Assembly (NCBI GenBank): GCA_028710885.1
Contig: JAQTTG010000004.1
Coordinates: 208,215-272,214 of the forward strand
Direction of reading: 5' to 3'
Source of the DNA: Sulfuricurvum sp.
GTDB lineage: Bacteria > Campylobacterota > Campylobacteria > Campylobacterales > Sulfurimonadaceae
DNA length: 64,000 nucleotides
Shown here: positions 24,242-34,493 of the stretch, one piece after another
Numbering within the stretch: position 1 is the stretch's first letter
Layout of the letters: every line of letters starts with the position of its first letter
Notes under the pieces: model-generated
What the model saw: only the letters and a program-made list of their open reading frames with translations
What the model was told of the DNA's origin: nothing
Database searches by the model: none
Made by a program: the position numbers and the translations under genes

Positions 24242-26590
24242 ATGGCCCAAGAGCAAGAAGAGATAATCATCATTGAAGAATCGGATGCCGCCGGCATCGA
24301 AAAATCTTCACAATCAAATGATGCATCTGTTATAGAAAAACCAAAAATTTGGAAAAACAAACGTTTTATTGTTGCTCTAATTGCTGGAACTCTACTTCTT
24401 AGCTTTACAACCGGTGCAATTTTTCTTTTTTCAAGTCATGGAGAAGGAGAGGCTCTTAAAAAAGAACCTCTGTTAAACAAAACTTTCCATAAAAAATCTA
24501 ATCCACTTATTGAACAAAGCCAGCTGGAAAAGATGATCGAGCAAGCAAATTATCTCTACGCAAATGGCAACCAAACAGATGCGTTAAAGCTCTATGAAAA
24601 AATTGCCCTCTACTCCGAAGCCATCTCTCAATATAATCTTGGTGTTGTTCAGCTAAGAGAAGGTGAATATACAGGTGCGCTCACAAATTTTAAACATTCT
24701 ATAGACAGCAGTGAGAATCAATGTGTCAGTGCTATCAATGCCGCAGTCTGCTGTTTACACCTTGGACGGGATAAAGAGTTTAATGACTACATAAATATGG
24801 CAGCTTCTTTTCTTCCCCAAGAGAGTACATCTCCTTTATATTCTTATTATTATGCGCTAATAAACTATTATCAAGGACATTACTTAGAAGCACTCAGTGC
24901 CCTTAAACATCCAATGACAGATGAATACCAGACGGTTCAGAATAAATTGCATGCAAAAATAAGCTCAATGTATGGAAGCTATGATGACGCGCTCAGTGCT
25001 TTAACCAATCCTGTTCAAGAAGAGGACTCATTTTCACTCGGTCTACTTTCAGCGAATCTCGGTGATCTCGAACACGCAAAAAAATACCTCAATGATGCCA
25101 TCATTCAAAATCCAAAACCGATACAAGAGCAATTAGCTCTCGCTTTTGTAGAATTAAAGTCAGGGTTTCAATCTGATGCTGCAAACCACATAAAAGAGAT
25201 AACAACTACCTATCCGGATCAAGTTTATACTCCTTATCCCATACGCGTCTTCTTAAAACCTTCTCTCTTTAATCCGGATGATGTGCAAAATTTTTATCGA
25301 TACCCTAGTACGGATGCGCGTTATCGTATGTATCAAAATATTTTTTATTTTGCACCGTATAAAATTTACAATGCAAATCAAACCATTAATGACATCCGTA
25401 AAGGTAATGCCAATATTTATATCGATGATATCGAAAGTGCGAAAGAATATCTCCAAAAAAGCACACGATCTTCTAGTATTGATTATGGTATTACACTCGC
25501 CGTTCAAAAAGCACTGAATTTTAGACTTAGAGATGCCAATAAAGATCTTAGTGGACTCCTTAAAATAAATTCTCAACATTCAGTGCTCCACTATAATTTA
25601 GCATTGACCTATGCACAATTGGGTGATTATTCTTCGGCGTATGACCATTTTTCTCGCTCATATAACCTCGATGCAGACAATTACCTTGCTGGTATTTTTG
25701 CCCTCATGTGCTCCGATTTAATTGCTAAAAATAATCCAAAATTATCTTCGATAATACAAGATAATTTAGCCAAAGAACCCGAGAAAGAAGAATTTGAACT
25801 GTATAGGACTCTAATAAATATTACGCAAAACAATTTTCCTGGTGCAGGAAAATGGCTGGATAGTACCTATAAAGAACGCCCCTTATATCTTGCACTAAAA
25901 TCAATGATAGCCTTAAAACTGCAGAGATTAGATGTTGCACGTGATGCTTCTGAAAAACTCATTCATCTACAACCGCATGACATGATTCCTCATTTTATCT
26001 ATATAGATACCCATTTTCAAGACTTAAAACCAAAAGCATATGCTTCCGCCTCACTCAATTATTTAAAAAAACAAGCATTTAGATATGATGATCTTTATTT
26101 CGGTCCAAAAATCACCCGTGACAATGCTATATTAATGGGAATTATGACAGGTCAGCTTGCTCCTATGATTAATAGACTCGAAGACAAACTTCAGACTACA
26201 GCTGATAATACAATTGACATTACCGAAGCGTTAGCACAAAGTAATTTTTACAATCAAAATTTTGAAGAAGCCTATACACTCTACAATCAACTCATCGATA
26301 CTTATAAAATTAAAGATGAGCAAACTCTTTTCAATGGAGCTGCAGCCTCTATCGGAGCTGAACATTATGAAAATGCTATTGCATTATTGGAACTATCAAA
26401 AATTAAAAATCCAAATTTTGTCGAAAGCCGTTATGCATTAGGACTCTTATATTTACAAATACAAAATAATCCAGGTTCATATCCTCAGTTCAATCTGGTA
26501 GGGAATAAAGGATTTATCTCTCATTTCTTTGATTTTGATATTGATACAGATAAACTTTCAAATGAGCCAAAAAAATATCACCCTCTGTGA
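24242..26590 (+). CDS. Large membrane-anchored TPR protein
   Basis: A 782-residue protein with an acidic cytosolic N-terminus (EQEEIIIIEESDAA), one membrane helix (about 39-61) and a long periplasmic TPR solenoid. Repeats visible include NQTDALKLYEKIALYSEAIS, GEYTGALTNFKHSIDSSENQ, DDALSALTNPVQEED, HSVLHYNLALTYAQLGDYSSAYDHFSRSY and FEEAYTLYNQLIDTYK. TPR arrays bind other proteins; the partner is unknown. It follows serS by 17 nt and its 3-prime end overlaps the convergent pssA gene by 13 nt. A similar serS-TPR pairing is expected in related sulfur oxidisers, but I cannot check that here. Confidence 0.85.
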   Translation: MAQEQEEIIIIEESDAAGIEKSSQSNDASVIEKPKIWKNKRFIVALIAGTLLLSFTTGAIFLFSSHGEGEALKKEPLLNKTFHKKSNPLIEQSQLEKMIEQANYLYANGNQTDALKLYEKIALYSEAISQYNLGVVQLREGEYTGALTNFKHSIDSSENQCVSAINAAVCCLHLGRDKEFNDYINMAASFLPQESTSPLYSYYYALINYYQGHYLEALSALKHPMTDEYQTVQNKLHAKISSMYGSYDDALSALTNPVQEEDSFSLGLLSANLGDLEHAKKYLNDAIIQNPKPIQEQLALAFVELKSGFQSDAANHIKEITTTYPDQVYTPYPIRVFLKPSLFNPDDVQNFYRYPSTDARYRMYQNIFYFAPYKIYNANQTINDIRKGNANIYIDDIESAKEYLQKSTRSSSIDYGITLAVQKALNFRLRDANKDLSGLLKINSQHSVLHYNLALTYAQLGDYSSAYDHFSRSYNLDADNYLAGIFALMCSDLIAKNNPKLSSIIQDNLAKEPEKEEFELYRTLINITQNNFPGAGKWLDSTYKERPLYLALKSMIALKLQRLDVARDASEKLIHLQPHDMIPHFIYIDTHFQDLKPKAYASASLNYLKKQAFRYDDLYFGPKITRDNAILMGIMTGQLAPMINRLEDKLQTTADNTIDITEALAQSNFYNQNFEEAYTLYNQLIDTYKIKDEQTLFNGAAASIGAEHYENAIALLELSKIKNPNFVESRYALGLLYLQIQNNPGSYPQFNLVGNKGFISHFFDFDIDTDKLSNEPKKYHPL

Positions 26591-27303
26591 AGAGTTAATC
26601 GACGAAGTAAATAAAATGATGCCCGCAGTGGACCGTAAAGTAAATACCCTGCTGCTAAAATAGCCATTCCATCTATTGGATAAATAAACACTCCCATAGC
26701 CACAACAATCAAAGTAATCAAAAAACGGATAAAATTAAATGTTTTAAAATTTATTTTTTTAAAACTTGGATAGCGAATATTACTTACCATTAAAATCGAA
26801 AGTACTACCGCAAAGGGGAGAATAAAAAGTTTGTATTGATGATAATGTGGATAGTGTTCTAATAATAAAACCGAAATTGAAATCATAATTGCTGCTGTTG
26901 GTATCGGTAATCCGATAAATACACTTGGTTCTATCCGAGATGTAGTTACATTAAATCGTGCAAGACGAACTGCACCAAAGATAATAAACAATGCACTGAC
27001 AACAATTCCAACACGTCCATACGATTCCCCAACGTATAAATATAATATTAAAGAAGGGGCAACACCAAATGCTACTATATCTGCCAGTGAATCAAATTCT
27101 ACCCCAAAATGACTGGCAGTATTAGTCAATCTTGCAACCCTACCATCCAATCCATCAAATATTAAGGCTAAAAATATGAACCAAGAAGCCATCATAAACT
27201 CGTGTTGTAATGCTAATGCTATCGCGTAAAATCCTGTAAAAATAGACGCAGCAGTAAAAAGGTTTGGAAGAATATAAGCAATAGGAGGTGGGGATTGACG
27301 CAT
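26578..27303 (-). CDS. pssA: CDP-diacylglycerol-serine O-phosphatidyltransferase
   Basis: Makes phosphatidylserine from CDP-diacylglycerol and serine, the first step to phosphatidylethanolamine; integral inner-membrane enzyme of 241 residues. The CDP-alcohol transferase motif is complete: DGLDGRVARLTNTASHFGVEFDSLAD reads D-G-x2-A-R-x8-G-x3-D-x3-D when aligned at FDGLDGRVAR. About six to eight membrane segments follow. It lies 1 nt after the decarboxylase-like gene, so both enzymes of PE synthesis are cotranscribed, last in the cheY-prmA-ftsH-psd-pssA unit. Confidence 0.95.
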   Translation of the reverse strand: MRQSPPPIAYILPNLFTAASIFTGFYAIALALQHEFMMASWFIFLALIFDGLDGRVARLTNTASHFGVEFDSLADIVAFGVAPSLILYLYVGESYGRVGIVVSALFIIFGAVRLARFNVTTSRIEPSVFIGLPIPTAAIMISISVLLLEHYPHYHQYKLFILPFAVVLSILMVSNIRYPSFKKINFKTFNFIRFLITLIVVAMGVFIYPIDGMAILAAGYLLYGPLRASFYLLRRLTLHRG

Positions 27304-27304
27304 A

Positions 27305-27952
27305 TTAGGCTGCGCTCAAATACCCAATTAAACTTTCACCTGCACGAACAGTTGAACCGGCGTTGACAGAGACTTTTGAGCCTTCAGGAAGATAAAGAAT
27401 ACTACGGCCTTTAGCTAAAAATCCGTAACGGCTCCCTTCTTTGAGCTTTTGATTGCTTTCCAAATCAATACCTATCGGAAAACAGCTTTGTTCACTCAAA
27501 TGTTCAATAAAGATTTCTTCCCCTTTTAACGAGCGAAAAGAGATTACCGCTTTTTCATTAAGGGTATCTGCCATAGGATGATACAAAGGCAAAGAGGCAC
27601 CATGACGGATTTTAAATCCTTCTACAACTCCATCAAACGGTGCCCGCAACATCGACACATCCCACATAGAGTTCATCACTGTTATTTTAGTCATCTTTTG
27701 ACTATCTACTGTAATATCTTCAATAGAGAGAATAACTCCATCAACACTGCTAATAATTGCATTGGATTCATTTTCAACTGTGTTACGCTCAGGATTGCGA
27801 AAAATGACTAATATAGCCAATAATATCGCACCTGTAATAAACTGAAATAAATGTAGCCCCGTCATGGTAAAAAACAAAACCAATGTTGAAACCACCCCGA
27901 TCAAGAGCCACCCTCGTTTTGAAAGGATAAAGGTATCGTTTTGAACACTCAT
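27305..27952 (-). CDS. psd: Phosphatidylserine decarboxylase family protein
   Basis: A 215-residue enzyme of the short PSD type, expected to convert phosphatidylserine to phosphatidylethanolamine. An N-terminal hydrophobic hairpin (about 15-50) anchors it. Typical segments are MTKITVMNSMWDVSMLRAPFDGVVEGFKIRHG and the C-terminal SVNAGSTVRAGESLIGYL, where GST matches the self-cleavage site giving the pyruvoyl group. The position directly before pssA supports the role. The usual catalytic histidine context differs from E. coli Psd, as is normal for this shorter branch. Confidence 0.9.
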   Translation of the reverse strand: MSVQNDTFILSKRGWLLIGVVSTLVLFFTMTGLHLFQFITGAILLAILVIFRNPERNTVENESNAIISSVDGVILSIEDITVDSQKMTKITVMNSMWDVSMLRAPFDGVVEGFKIRHGASLPLYHPMADTLNEKAVISFRSLKGEEIFIEHLSEQSCFPIGIDLESNQKLKEGSRYGFLAKGRSILYLPEGSKVSVNAGSTVRAGESLIGYLSAA

Positions 27953-27964
27953 AATTTGCCTCTC

Positions 27965-29917
27965 TTATTCGTCAATTACAATTGTTTTGCTTGAAGGTAT
28001 CTCTTTACGTGGCTCAAGTTTTGTGGCAATACCCATTTCAAGTTCAAAAGCTTCAATGATTTCACGAACCTGCTCTCCACTAATATTTTCTTTTGCATAC
28101 AGTAATTCAACAATTTTTTCTATTGCAACGCGGTACTCTTCCAAACGTGCTTTAACATCATTATAGCGTTCTGCAAGAGAGTTTTTAATAAATGTATCCA
28201 TATCTTCAGCCATTTTGTCACTGTATTCACGAGCTTGTGTCATTCCACCATTTAAAAAGCTGCTTCGCTGTTTTTCTAATACCATCAAGCCGGCGACATC
28301 GCTCATTCCATACATTTGAACCATCGCTTTGATGATATCCGTACAACGCTCTAAATCGTTTGCGGCACCGGTTGAAATTTCACCGATAAAGACCTCTTCT
28401 GCCGCACGACCACCCAATAGTACATCAACCTCTGCCCAAAGTTCATGACGCTGCATCAGATATTTATTCTCTTCTGGAGTATTAAGGGTGTAACCCAATG
28501 CTGCCAACCCACGAGGAACAATTGATACTTTAGATACTTTTTTTGCGCCCTTGGTAGTTTCAGCAAGAAGCGCATGTCCACTTTCATGATATGCAACGAT
28601 CCGTTTCTCTTTTTCATCAATACGACGACTCTTTTTCGACAATCCGGCAATTGCACGTTCCACCGCTTCACGCATATCAGTTTGACGCACAGTTTTTTGA
28701 CTTTTCCGTCCTGCTAATAATGCCGCTTCATTAATGATATTAGCCAAGTCTGCACCGGCCAATCCAGCAGTTAAACGCGCGATCTCTACCAAATCCACAT
28801 CAGGGTCTTGCTTAACACCTTTTACATGGACATTTAAAATATCAATACGTCCTTGAAAATCAGGTTTATCAACAAGAACCTGCCGATCAAATCGGCCCGG
28901 ACGAAGTAATGCAGGATCAAGAATTTCAGGACGGTTGGTTGCCGCTAAAATAATAATCGGCGTATCAGTTCCAAATCCATCCATCTCTGCGAGGAGCTGA
29001 TTCAAGGTTTGTTCGCGTTCATCATTTCCCCCCATCATTCCGCCAGCAGCACGACTTTTACCGATTGCATCAATTTCATCGATAAATATAATCGAAGGAG
29101 CATCTTTTTTAGCCTGTTCAAATAAATCACGTACACGTGCGGCACCAACTCCAACGAACATTTCTATAAAACTTGATCCTGATACGGAAAAAAATGGTAC
29201 TTCCGCCTCTCCCGCTACTGCTTTTGCCAGCAATGTTTTACCGGTACCTGGGCTCCCTACCAAAAGAACACCTTTTGGTATTTTTGCCCCAAGTTCGACA
29301 TAACGATCCGGAAATTTCAAAAAATCAACGATCTCTAATACCTCTTCTTTTGCCTCTTGAACACCAGCGACATCGTCAAATTTCGTTTTAGGCTTTTCAG
29401 AATTAATCAATTTTTTAGAATTACCCATTCCTAAAATACCGCCACCCATGCTACGCTGCATTCTACCAGCAAAAAACATCCAAATCGCAATGATAATTAG
29501 AAAAGGAAAAAGCCATCCGAACATTTCAGTAAACCAATTACTTTCACTGAATCCTGTATAATTAATCCCTTGCTTATCAAGTAACGGAATTAATGTTGCA
29601 TCTTGTCCAACGATGCGGGTAGTATATGCAATTTTGCCGGTACCATCGCTGCCGATAGCACGAATATACGTTTGCCCGATTGAAACTTTTTCAACTTGTT
29701 TATTTTGAATCAGCCGTTTAAGATCCGCATAACTTATCTCTTGCGTTCGAGTGACATTTTGACCATTTAACTTTCCTGTCAACTCATTTTCATCGCCGAT
29801 TACTGCTTTGAAAAGGATAATAACTACAATCGAAAAAATTGCAAAAGTTATTAAAGGGTTTTTATTAAAAAAATTACCGTTTTTGTCCGGGGTCGGATTC
29901 GACTCTGGTTGACTCAT
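27965..29917 (-). CDS. ftsH: ATP-dependent membrane zinc protease FtsH
   Basis: A hexameric AAA+ protease that removes damaged membrane proteins and short-lived regulators. Two N-terminal membrane helices (about 20-40 and 135-155) flank a small periplasmic domain. The AAA domain has Walker A GSPGTGKT, Walker B IIFIDEID and the SRH region [20 protein letters not shown]; the protease site is HESGH. In-frame ATGs exist at 29926 and 29917. AAAGGA lies only 1 nt from the first but about 10 nt from the second, so I prefer 29917 (650 residues). It follows prmA with its start just past the prmA stop. Confidence 0.97.
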   Translation of the reverse strand: MSQPESNPTPDKNGNFFNKNPLITFAIFSIVVIILFKAVIGDENELTGKLNGQNVTRTQEISYADLKRLIQNKQVEKVSIGQTYIRAIGSDGTGKIAYTTRIVGQDATLIPLLDKQGINYTGFSESNWFTEMFGWLFPFLIIIAIWMFFAGRMQRSMGGGILGMGNSKKLINSEKPKTKFDDVAGVQEAKEEVLEIVDFLKFPDRYVELGAKIPKGVLLVGSPGTGKTLLAKAVAGEAEVPFFSVSGSSFIEMFVGVGAARVRDLFEQAKKDAPSIIFIDEIDAIGKSRAAGGMMGGNDEREQTLNQLLAEMDGFGTDTPIIILAATNRPEILDPALLRPGRFDRQVLVDKPDFQGRIDILNVHVKGVKQDPDVDLVEIARLTAGLAGADLANIINEAALLAGRKSQKTVRQTDMREAVERAIAGLSKKSRRIDEKEKRIVAYHESGHALLAETTKGAKKVSKVSIVPRGLAALGYTLNTPEENKYLMQRHELWAEVDVLLGGRAAEEVFIGEISTGAANDLERCTDIIKAMVQMYGMSDVAGLMVLEKQRSSFLNGGMTQAREYSDKMAEDMDTFIKNSLAERYNDVKARLEEYRVAIEKIVELLYAKENISGEQVREIIEAFELEMGIATKLEPRKEIPSSKTIVIDE

Positions 29918-29918
29918 A

Positions 29919-30755
29919 TTATTCATTTCCTTTGTGGGTTACAACTAAGGTTACCCATTCATTTTCGACAAATCGTTCCGTAAGCTCCAACGCTTTATAA
30001 GCACGTAAAACTTTCTCTTCGTATTTATCCATAATACCGGAGAGAATAATCACTCCTCCATCACGTAACCTTTTTCTAAGATCACTTGCGATGAAAACTA
30101 AAACATCTGCCACAATATTCGCAATAATGACATCATATTTTTCATCGCTTTCCGATACAGGCCCTTCCCATAAGCGACGGTACACGATAGCGTTTTGTTC
30201 ACCATTGACAATAGCATTTTCTACTGATAATGGATCGGTATCACATGCATCTGCGACTGCACCTTGCTTGATTGCTGCAATTGCCAAAATCCCGCTACCA
30301 CATCCGACATCAATCACTTCATGATTTGGTTGAACGTATTTTGCTACTGCACGAAGACAAGAAGCCGTCGTAGGATGATGCCCTGTACCAAAAGCCAATG
30401 CAGGATCAATAGCGATATTTAACATCCCTTCTTTGGGTGCTTCCCATGTAGGATGAATATAAAAAGGATCGATTTCAACAGGAGTGACACTTTGCTGATA
30501 CTGTGCGATCCAGTCATCGTTTTTCTCTTTACTAAGTATCAGTTCAACATCTACAACTTCACCTAATGCACGTTGTAATGCTTCTGCGAACTGTTCAATT
30601 CCCCAACTGACAGTTTCAAGATCCTCTTCGCTACGAATGATAAATCCATCATCTATCTCTTCAAATCCTACCGGCAGGATATCCACTAAAAAATCGCTAA
30701 AAAGTTCTAAATGCGATGATGGCTTCACCACCAACATATAATAGTAATCTTGCAT
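29919..30755 (-). CDS. prmA: Ribosomal protein L11 methyltransferase
   Basis: A SAM-dependent methyltransferase acting on ribosomal protein L11; 278 residues, cytosolic. The N-terminal substrate domain (about 1-95) is followed by AFGTGHHPTTASCLRA and the SAM site VIDVGCGSGILAIAAIKQGA, then NIVADVLVFIASDL in place of the NPPY-type motif, as usual for PrmA. The start codon overlaps the cheY stop in TAATG (1 nt), so the two are translationally coupled. Confidence 0.94.
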   Translation of the reverse strand: MQDYYYMLVVKPSSHLELFSDFLVDILPVGFEEIDDGFIIRSEEDLETVSWGIEQFAEALQRALGEVVDVELILSKEKNDDWIAQYQQSVTPVEIDPFYIHPTWEAPKEGMLNIAIDPALAFGTGHHPTTASCLRAVAKYVQPNHEVIDVGCGSGILAIAAIKQGAVADACDTDPLSVENAIVNGEQNAIVYRRLWEGPVSESDEKYDVIIANIVADVLVFIASDLRKRLRDGGVIILSGIMDKYEEKVLRAYKALELTERFVENEWVTLVVTHKGNE

Positions 30756-31129
30756 TAACCCTCAGTACCTAGAACGGCGGAGAGTTTTTCTTTTAACACC
30801 TGAGGAGTAAATGGTTTAACAATATAGTTATTTACACCTGCTTTGAGGGCTGTAATAACTTCTGTTTTCCCACCTTCGGTGGTAACCATGATAATTGGAA
30901 GGTCACTAAAGCGAGCATCACCACGTACTTTTTTAACCAACTCCAGACCATTCATCTCCGGCATATTCCAGTCGGTAATCAGCATACCGATATCAGGATT
31001 TTCATTTAGAACCGTCCAGCCTTGAAGCCCGTCTTCACCCTCTAATACTTCTTCATACCCAAGGCGAGAAAGTGTATTTTTGATAATACGGCGCATTGTC
31101 GAGCTATCATCTACAACCAATAATTTCAA
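30755..31129 (-). CDS. cheY: Chemotaxis response regulator CheY
   Basis: A 124-residue single receiver that, when phosphorylated by CheA, binds the flagellar switch. It has VVDDSSTMRRI (acidic pair and CheY-typical STMRRI), phospho-acceptor Asp in GMLITDWNMPEMNGLEL, Thr in IIMVTTEGG and Lys in YIVKPFTP, all close to known CheY. It heads the cheY-prmA-ftsH-psd-pssA unit. The switch protein FliG is encoded at 42696-43721 in this window. Confidence 0.95.
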   Translation of the reverse strand: MKLLVVDDSSTMRRIIKNTLSRLGYEEVLEGEDGLQGWTVLNENPDIGMLITDWNMPEMNGLELVKKVRGDARFSDLPIIMVTTEGGKTEVITALKAGVNNYIVKPFTPQVLKEKLSAVLGTEG

Positions 31130-31206
31130 AGTGCGTCCTTTTGTCGATTCTTAATATCTTTATAGAATAAATACCCAATCATAACCTAACCAACTTTGTG
31201 AAAAGT

Positions 31207-31905
31207 TTAAAAAAACGATCTGAGGTCAATTCGTCCCTCATAAAACGCTTTTCCAACGATTACACCGGAGATTTCACCACTTTGAATCAAGGCGCGAATG
31301 TCACTATCATCTTTTACACCGCCACTGGCAATCGTAGGTATTCCCGATGCTCTTGCAATCTCAAGGGTAAAATCGACATTTACGCCTGAAAGTGTACCGT
31401 CACGCCCCACATCAGTACAAATGATCGCTTCAACTCCGGCATCCGCAAAAGCACGTGCAAGATCAGTCGCTCTCATTGAGCTCACTTCTCCCCACCCCTC
31501 TACCGCCACATAGCCATCAATCGCGTCAATACCTACAACAATGGGGTATTTTGCTGCCATCGATTTCACAAACTCAGGGTCACGAAGTGCGATTGATCCC
31601 AAAATTAATCGGTCAATTCCCAGTTCTAAATAACGCTGAATAGTCTCTTCATCACGAATCCCACCACCCAATTGAAGCTTTACGTTACAATTTTCTCGAA
31701 TAGAGCGAATTTGCTCTAAATTTTTAGGCTCTCCTGCAAATGCGCCATTAAGATCAACAAGATGTATCCATGAAGCACCCATCTCCTCAAATGTTTTTAC
31801 CAGCTCCCATGGAGTATCCGAATAAATTTTGGCACTCTCCATAGCCCCTTTTGTCAAACGAACAGCTTTACCGTCTTTAAGATCAATCGCTGGAAATATA
31901 ATCAT
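31207..31905 (-). CDS. hisA: ProFAR isomerase (histidine synthesis)
   Basis: A TIM-barrel isomerase converting ProFAR to PRFAR in histidine synthesis. It has the HisA start [42 protein letters not shown] and the second half [16 protein letters not shown] and [13 protein letters not shown] (catalytic Asp residues in AIDL and TDVGRDGT). Of two in-frame ATGs six nt apart, 31905 has AAAGG at a suitable 6-nt distance; the ATG at 31911 is too close to it. It follows hisH by a few bases. HisF is not in the window. Confidence 0.97.
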   Translation of the reverse strand: MIIFPAIDLKDGKAVRLTKGAMESAKIYSDTPWELVKTFEEMGASWIHLVDLNGAFAGEPKNLEQIRSIRENCNVKLQLGGGIRDEETIQRYLELGIDRLILGSIALRDPEFVKSMAAKYPIVVGIDAIDGYVAVEGWGEVSSMRATDLARAFADAGVEAIICTDVGRDGTLSGVNVDFTLEIARASGIPTIASGGVKDDSDIRALIQSGEISGVIVGKAFYEGRIDLRSFF

Positions 31906-31914
31906 TGACATCCT

Positions 31915-32526
31915 TTATAACTTGATGAAATTTTTTAAAATTGTTAGCCCATTGTCGTGGCTTTTTTCAGGATGAGGCTGAATCCCCATCACGTTTTCAT
32001 GGGCAACAGCACTGGTAAAGCGATAGCCATACTCACTTTCACCGATGCTATCGTTTTGATCAGAGCATAAAGCATGATAAGAGTGAACGAAATAGAGGTA
32101 ATGAGCTGAATCCAGCCCTTCGAATAATGGATGAGCTGTCGTAAACATTCGATTCCAACCCATGTGAGGAACCTTTAATGGTGTGATAAAGCGACTTGTA
32201 TCAAATGCGACGACCCGCCCTTTTATCAAATCAAGTCCCTCATTAACACCAAATTCTTCGCTAGATTCGAAAAGCAATTGCATCCCAAGACAAATCCCTA
32301 ATAAATATTTCCCACTGGATGCATATTCTTTAATCGCTTCATCCATTCCACGACTTTTTAGATGTTCCATCGCATCAGCAAATGCACCTACACCCGGTAA
32401 AATCAATTTATCATAAGTACACAACTTGACAGGGTCAGATTCAACAACAACTTTCTCTCCCAATAGATCGAAAGCATTTTTAACACTGGCTAAATTGCCC
32501 ATATTGTAATCCACAATCGCTATCAC
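31915..32526 (-). CDS. hisH: Imidazole glycerol phosphate synthase, glutaminase subunit
   Basis: A class I glutamine amidotransferase that feeds ammonia to HisF; 203 residues. The catalytic triad is visible: Cys in LLGICLGMQLLFESSEE, and His/Glu in GIQPHPEKSHDNG. The start MIAIVDYNMGNLASVKNA is typical of HisH. It overlaps the PDC-sensor gene upstream by 4 nt and precedes hisA, so the three are one unit. Confidence 0.96.
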   Translation of the reverse strand: MIAIVDYNMGNLASVKNAFDLLGEKVVVESDPVKLCTYDKLILPGVGAFADAMEHLKSRGMDEAIKEYASSGKYLLGICLGMQLLFESSEEFGVNEGLDLIKGRVVAFDTSRFITPLKVPHMGWNRMFTTAHPLFEGLDSAHYLYFVHSYHALCSDQNDSIGESEYGYRFTSAVAHENVMGIQPHPEKSHDNGLTILKNFIKL

Positions 32527-33431
32527 TCTCTCTCCTTCGTATGAGTAAAATGGATATAAATCGCCAATCCAACAAGCAAGAGGGAGACTCCACCGATGAT
32601 ATATATAGCATTTACAAGCATCCCCGGTGCAGTTAGTGCAAATTTAAATACCAACATCAACGCTTCAATCGAAAGAGCAATAATAACTGATCCTAAAAAC
32701 CGAACCATCGTTTTATGCATATCGGATGAGGGGTCATGTTTTGGACGTCCCAACACTTCTTCTTCGAAAAGCGTTTTAACCAAATCAAATATCGCTAATG
32801 ACAGCGTAAATAAAATGGTTGCTTCAAAAATATCTTTAATCTCTATTTGAGCATATTTTCCGAATCCATAACTTAAAAATCCTTCTGTCGCTTTTACAAA
32901 TAATAACCCTGCGACAAATGTCAATGCGAGGGTAAAGATGGCATAAACCGCTCGAAAAAATTTTCCGGCATAGGTTTCAGATGCAAGTGGATGGGCGATT
33001 CGAAGTACTTCAGCAAGAGGCATATCTAAACAAGCTACATAAACAATTTCACCATTTTCATCAAAAATCGGTTCCGATGCTGTAACGGTTAATTCATCAT
33101 TAAGGAGTGAAGGATACGGATCGGTAATCGTACAGCGACGCTCGTGCATTGCACGGTAATAATATGCCCTTGTGGATCGACTCTTCCCGATATCTTCTTC
33201 TTTTTTACTATTTTTTAGATAGGTAGGAGAGACCTGTATCCCTTTTGCATCCAATAAGTACGCGGCGTCTAATCCCTGAAGATCACCGCGGATTTTAAGC
33301 AGACGTGCCGTTAATGATTCAAGTGAAACAGCTGGAAGATGGTTAGGGAGATTTTTATGAAAAAGATAGCAAAAATAAGCGCGTGCTTTTGGACGTATTT
33401 CAGCGTATTGTCGGATATCCTGAACAACCAT
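32523..33431 (-). CDS. PDC/Cache-sensor membrane protein without output domain
   Basis: A 302-residue protein with a PDC/Cache-like sensory region first (about 30-145; GDLQGLDAAYLLDAKGIQVS, RAYYYRAMHERRCTITDPYPS, LTVTASEPIFDENGEIVYVACLDMPL) and then four hydrophobic segments (about 165-295). No kinase, cyclase or methyl-accepting part is seen. Cache domains are normally periplasmic, but here no membrane segment precedes it, so by this topology it would lie in the cytosol. It is coupled to hisH by a 4-nt overlap. Ligand and role are unknown. Confidence 0.8.
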   Translation of the reverse strand: MVVQDIRQYAEIRPKARAYFCYLFHKNLPNHLPAVSLESLTARLLKIRGDLQGLDAAYLLDAKGIQVSPTYLKNSKKEEDIGKSRSTRAYYYRAMHERRCTITDPYPSLLNDELTVTASEPIFDENGEIVYVACLDMPLAEVLRIAHPLASETYAGKFFRAVYAIFTLALTFVAGLLFVKATEGFLSYGFGKYAQIEIKDIFEATILFTLSLAIFDLVKTLFEEEVLGRPKHDPSSDMHKTMVRFLGSVIIALSIEALMLVFKFALTAPGMLVNAIYIIGGVSLLLVGLAIYIHFTHTKERE

Positions 33432-33484
33432 TATTCGTCTCCTTATTCCACTTTATTTTCATCGGGATTGTAGCTTAGTTGCGC

Positions 33485-33490
33485 TATAGT
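33485..33490 (+). promoter_or_regulatory. -10-like box seven bases before the waaC start
   Basis: TATAGT with the ATG at 33498 and no Shine-Dalgarno sequence between. A leaderless or near-leaderless waaC mRNA is predicted. Confidence 0.4.
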
Positions 33491-33497
33491 TACGCTT

Positions 33498-34493
33498 ATG
33501 AATACGCGAAATCTCCGAATTGCTATTATTCGCTTAAGCGCACTGGGCGACATAATCAACACTGCTGTCGCCTTGCAAATCATCCGAAAACATTACCCCG
33601 AAGCGTCCATCGATTGGTACGTGGAAGAGGCTTTTTCCCCGATCTTAGAGGGTCATCCCCTTTTACATGAAGTGATCTCCGTCCCGATCAAACGGATCAA
33701 AAAAACAAAGAGTTTTCAGCTCCTCAAAGAGACGATACGCTCTCTCCGATCACGTGAACCTTACGATCAGATTATCGATGCCCAAGGGTTACTCAAATCA
33801 GCCATAGTCTCCTCTTTTATCAAAGGAAAAGTACACGGTTTTGATCGTCATAGCATACGTGAAAAGTTTGCTGCATCTTTTTACGATACCACCACTGCCA
33901 TCCCTTATGAGCTTAATGTCATCAAACGCAATATTATGGTGATCACGGAAGCTTTGGGGATTGCTTACGATGAAAACGATATTCTGCGTAAAGAACCTCT
34001 TTTTTCACTTCAAAAGAGACCCGACCTTTTCGGAAATGGAAAAAATATTGCGTGCGTTATCGGAGCATCCTGGCCGAGTAAATGTTATCCGAAAGAGCAC
34101 TTTGCAACCCTTTGTGAAAAGCTCCCTTATCCGTGTTTTTTGATTTGGGGAAGTGAAGCCGAACGGCTCGATGCACAGTGGATTGCCCAACATTCTACTA
34201 ACGCCAAGATTGCCCCAAAAATGTCCTTAACTGAGCTCGTCAGCTTTATCGGTTATTGTGATTTGATCATCGGCAATGATACGGGACCTACTCATATGGG
34301 ATGGGCTATGAATAAAGCCTCCATTACCCTTTTTGGCCCTACCAATGAGCGGATGATATTCCCTACAGCAATCAATATCGGGATTAAATCTCCCTCAATG
34401 GTCAATATTCTCAAAATTGATCGAAATGATTTTTCCATCAAAGAGATCGACCCTGAATTGATCATCCAAAAAGCGAAAGAGCTATTAGCATGA
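33498..34493 (+). CDS. waaC: LPS heptosyltransferase I
   Basis: Adds the first heptose to Kdo of the lipopolysaccharide inner core on the cytosolic side of the inner membrane; GT9 family, 331 residues. It has the start IAIIRLSALGDIINTAVALQIIRKHYPE, the linker EEAFSPILEGHPLLHEVI and the nucleotide-sugar site LIIGNDTGPTHMGWAMNKASITLFGPTNERM. The next gene, a lipid A acyltransferase, overlaps by 4 nt. The same waaC-htrB order is found in Campylobacter jejuni. Confidence 0.95.
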   Translation: MNTRNLRIAIIRLSALGDIINTAVALQIIRKHYPEASIDWYVEEAFSPILEGHPLLHEVISVPIKRIKKTKSFQLLKETIRSLRSREPYDQIIDAQGLLKSAIVSSFIKGKVHGFDRHSIREKFAASFYDTTTAIPYELNVIKRNIMVITEALGIAYDENDILRKEPLFSLQKRPDLFGNGKNIACVIGASWPSKCYPKEHFATLCEKLPYPCFLIWGSEAERLDAQWIAQHSTNAKIAPKMSLTELVSFIGYCDLIIGNDTGPTHMGWAMNKASITLFGPTNERMIFPTAINIGIKSPSMVNILKIDRNDFSIKEIDPELIIQKAKELLA

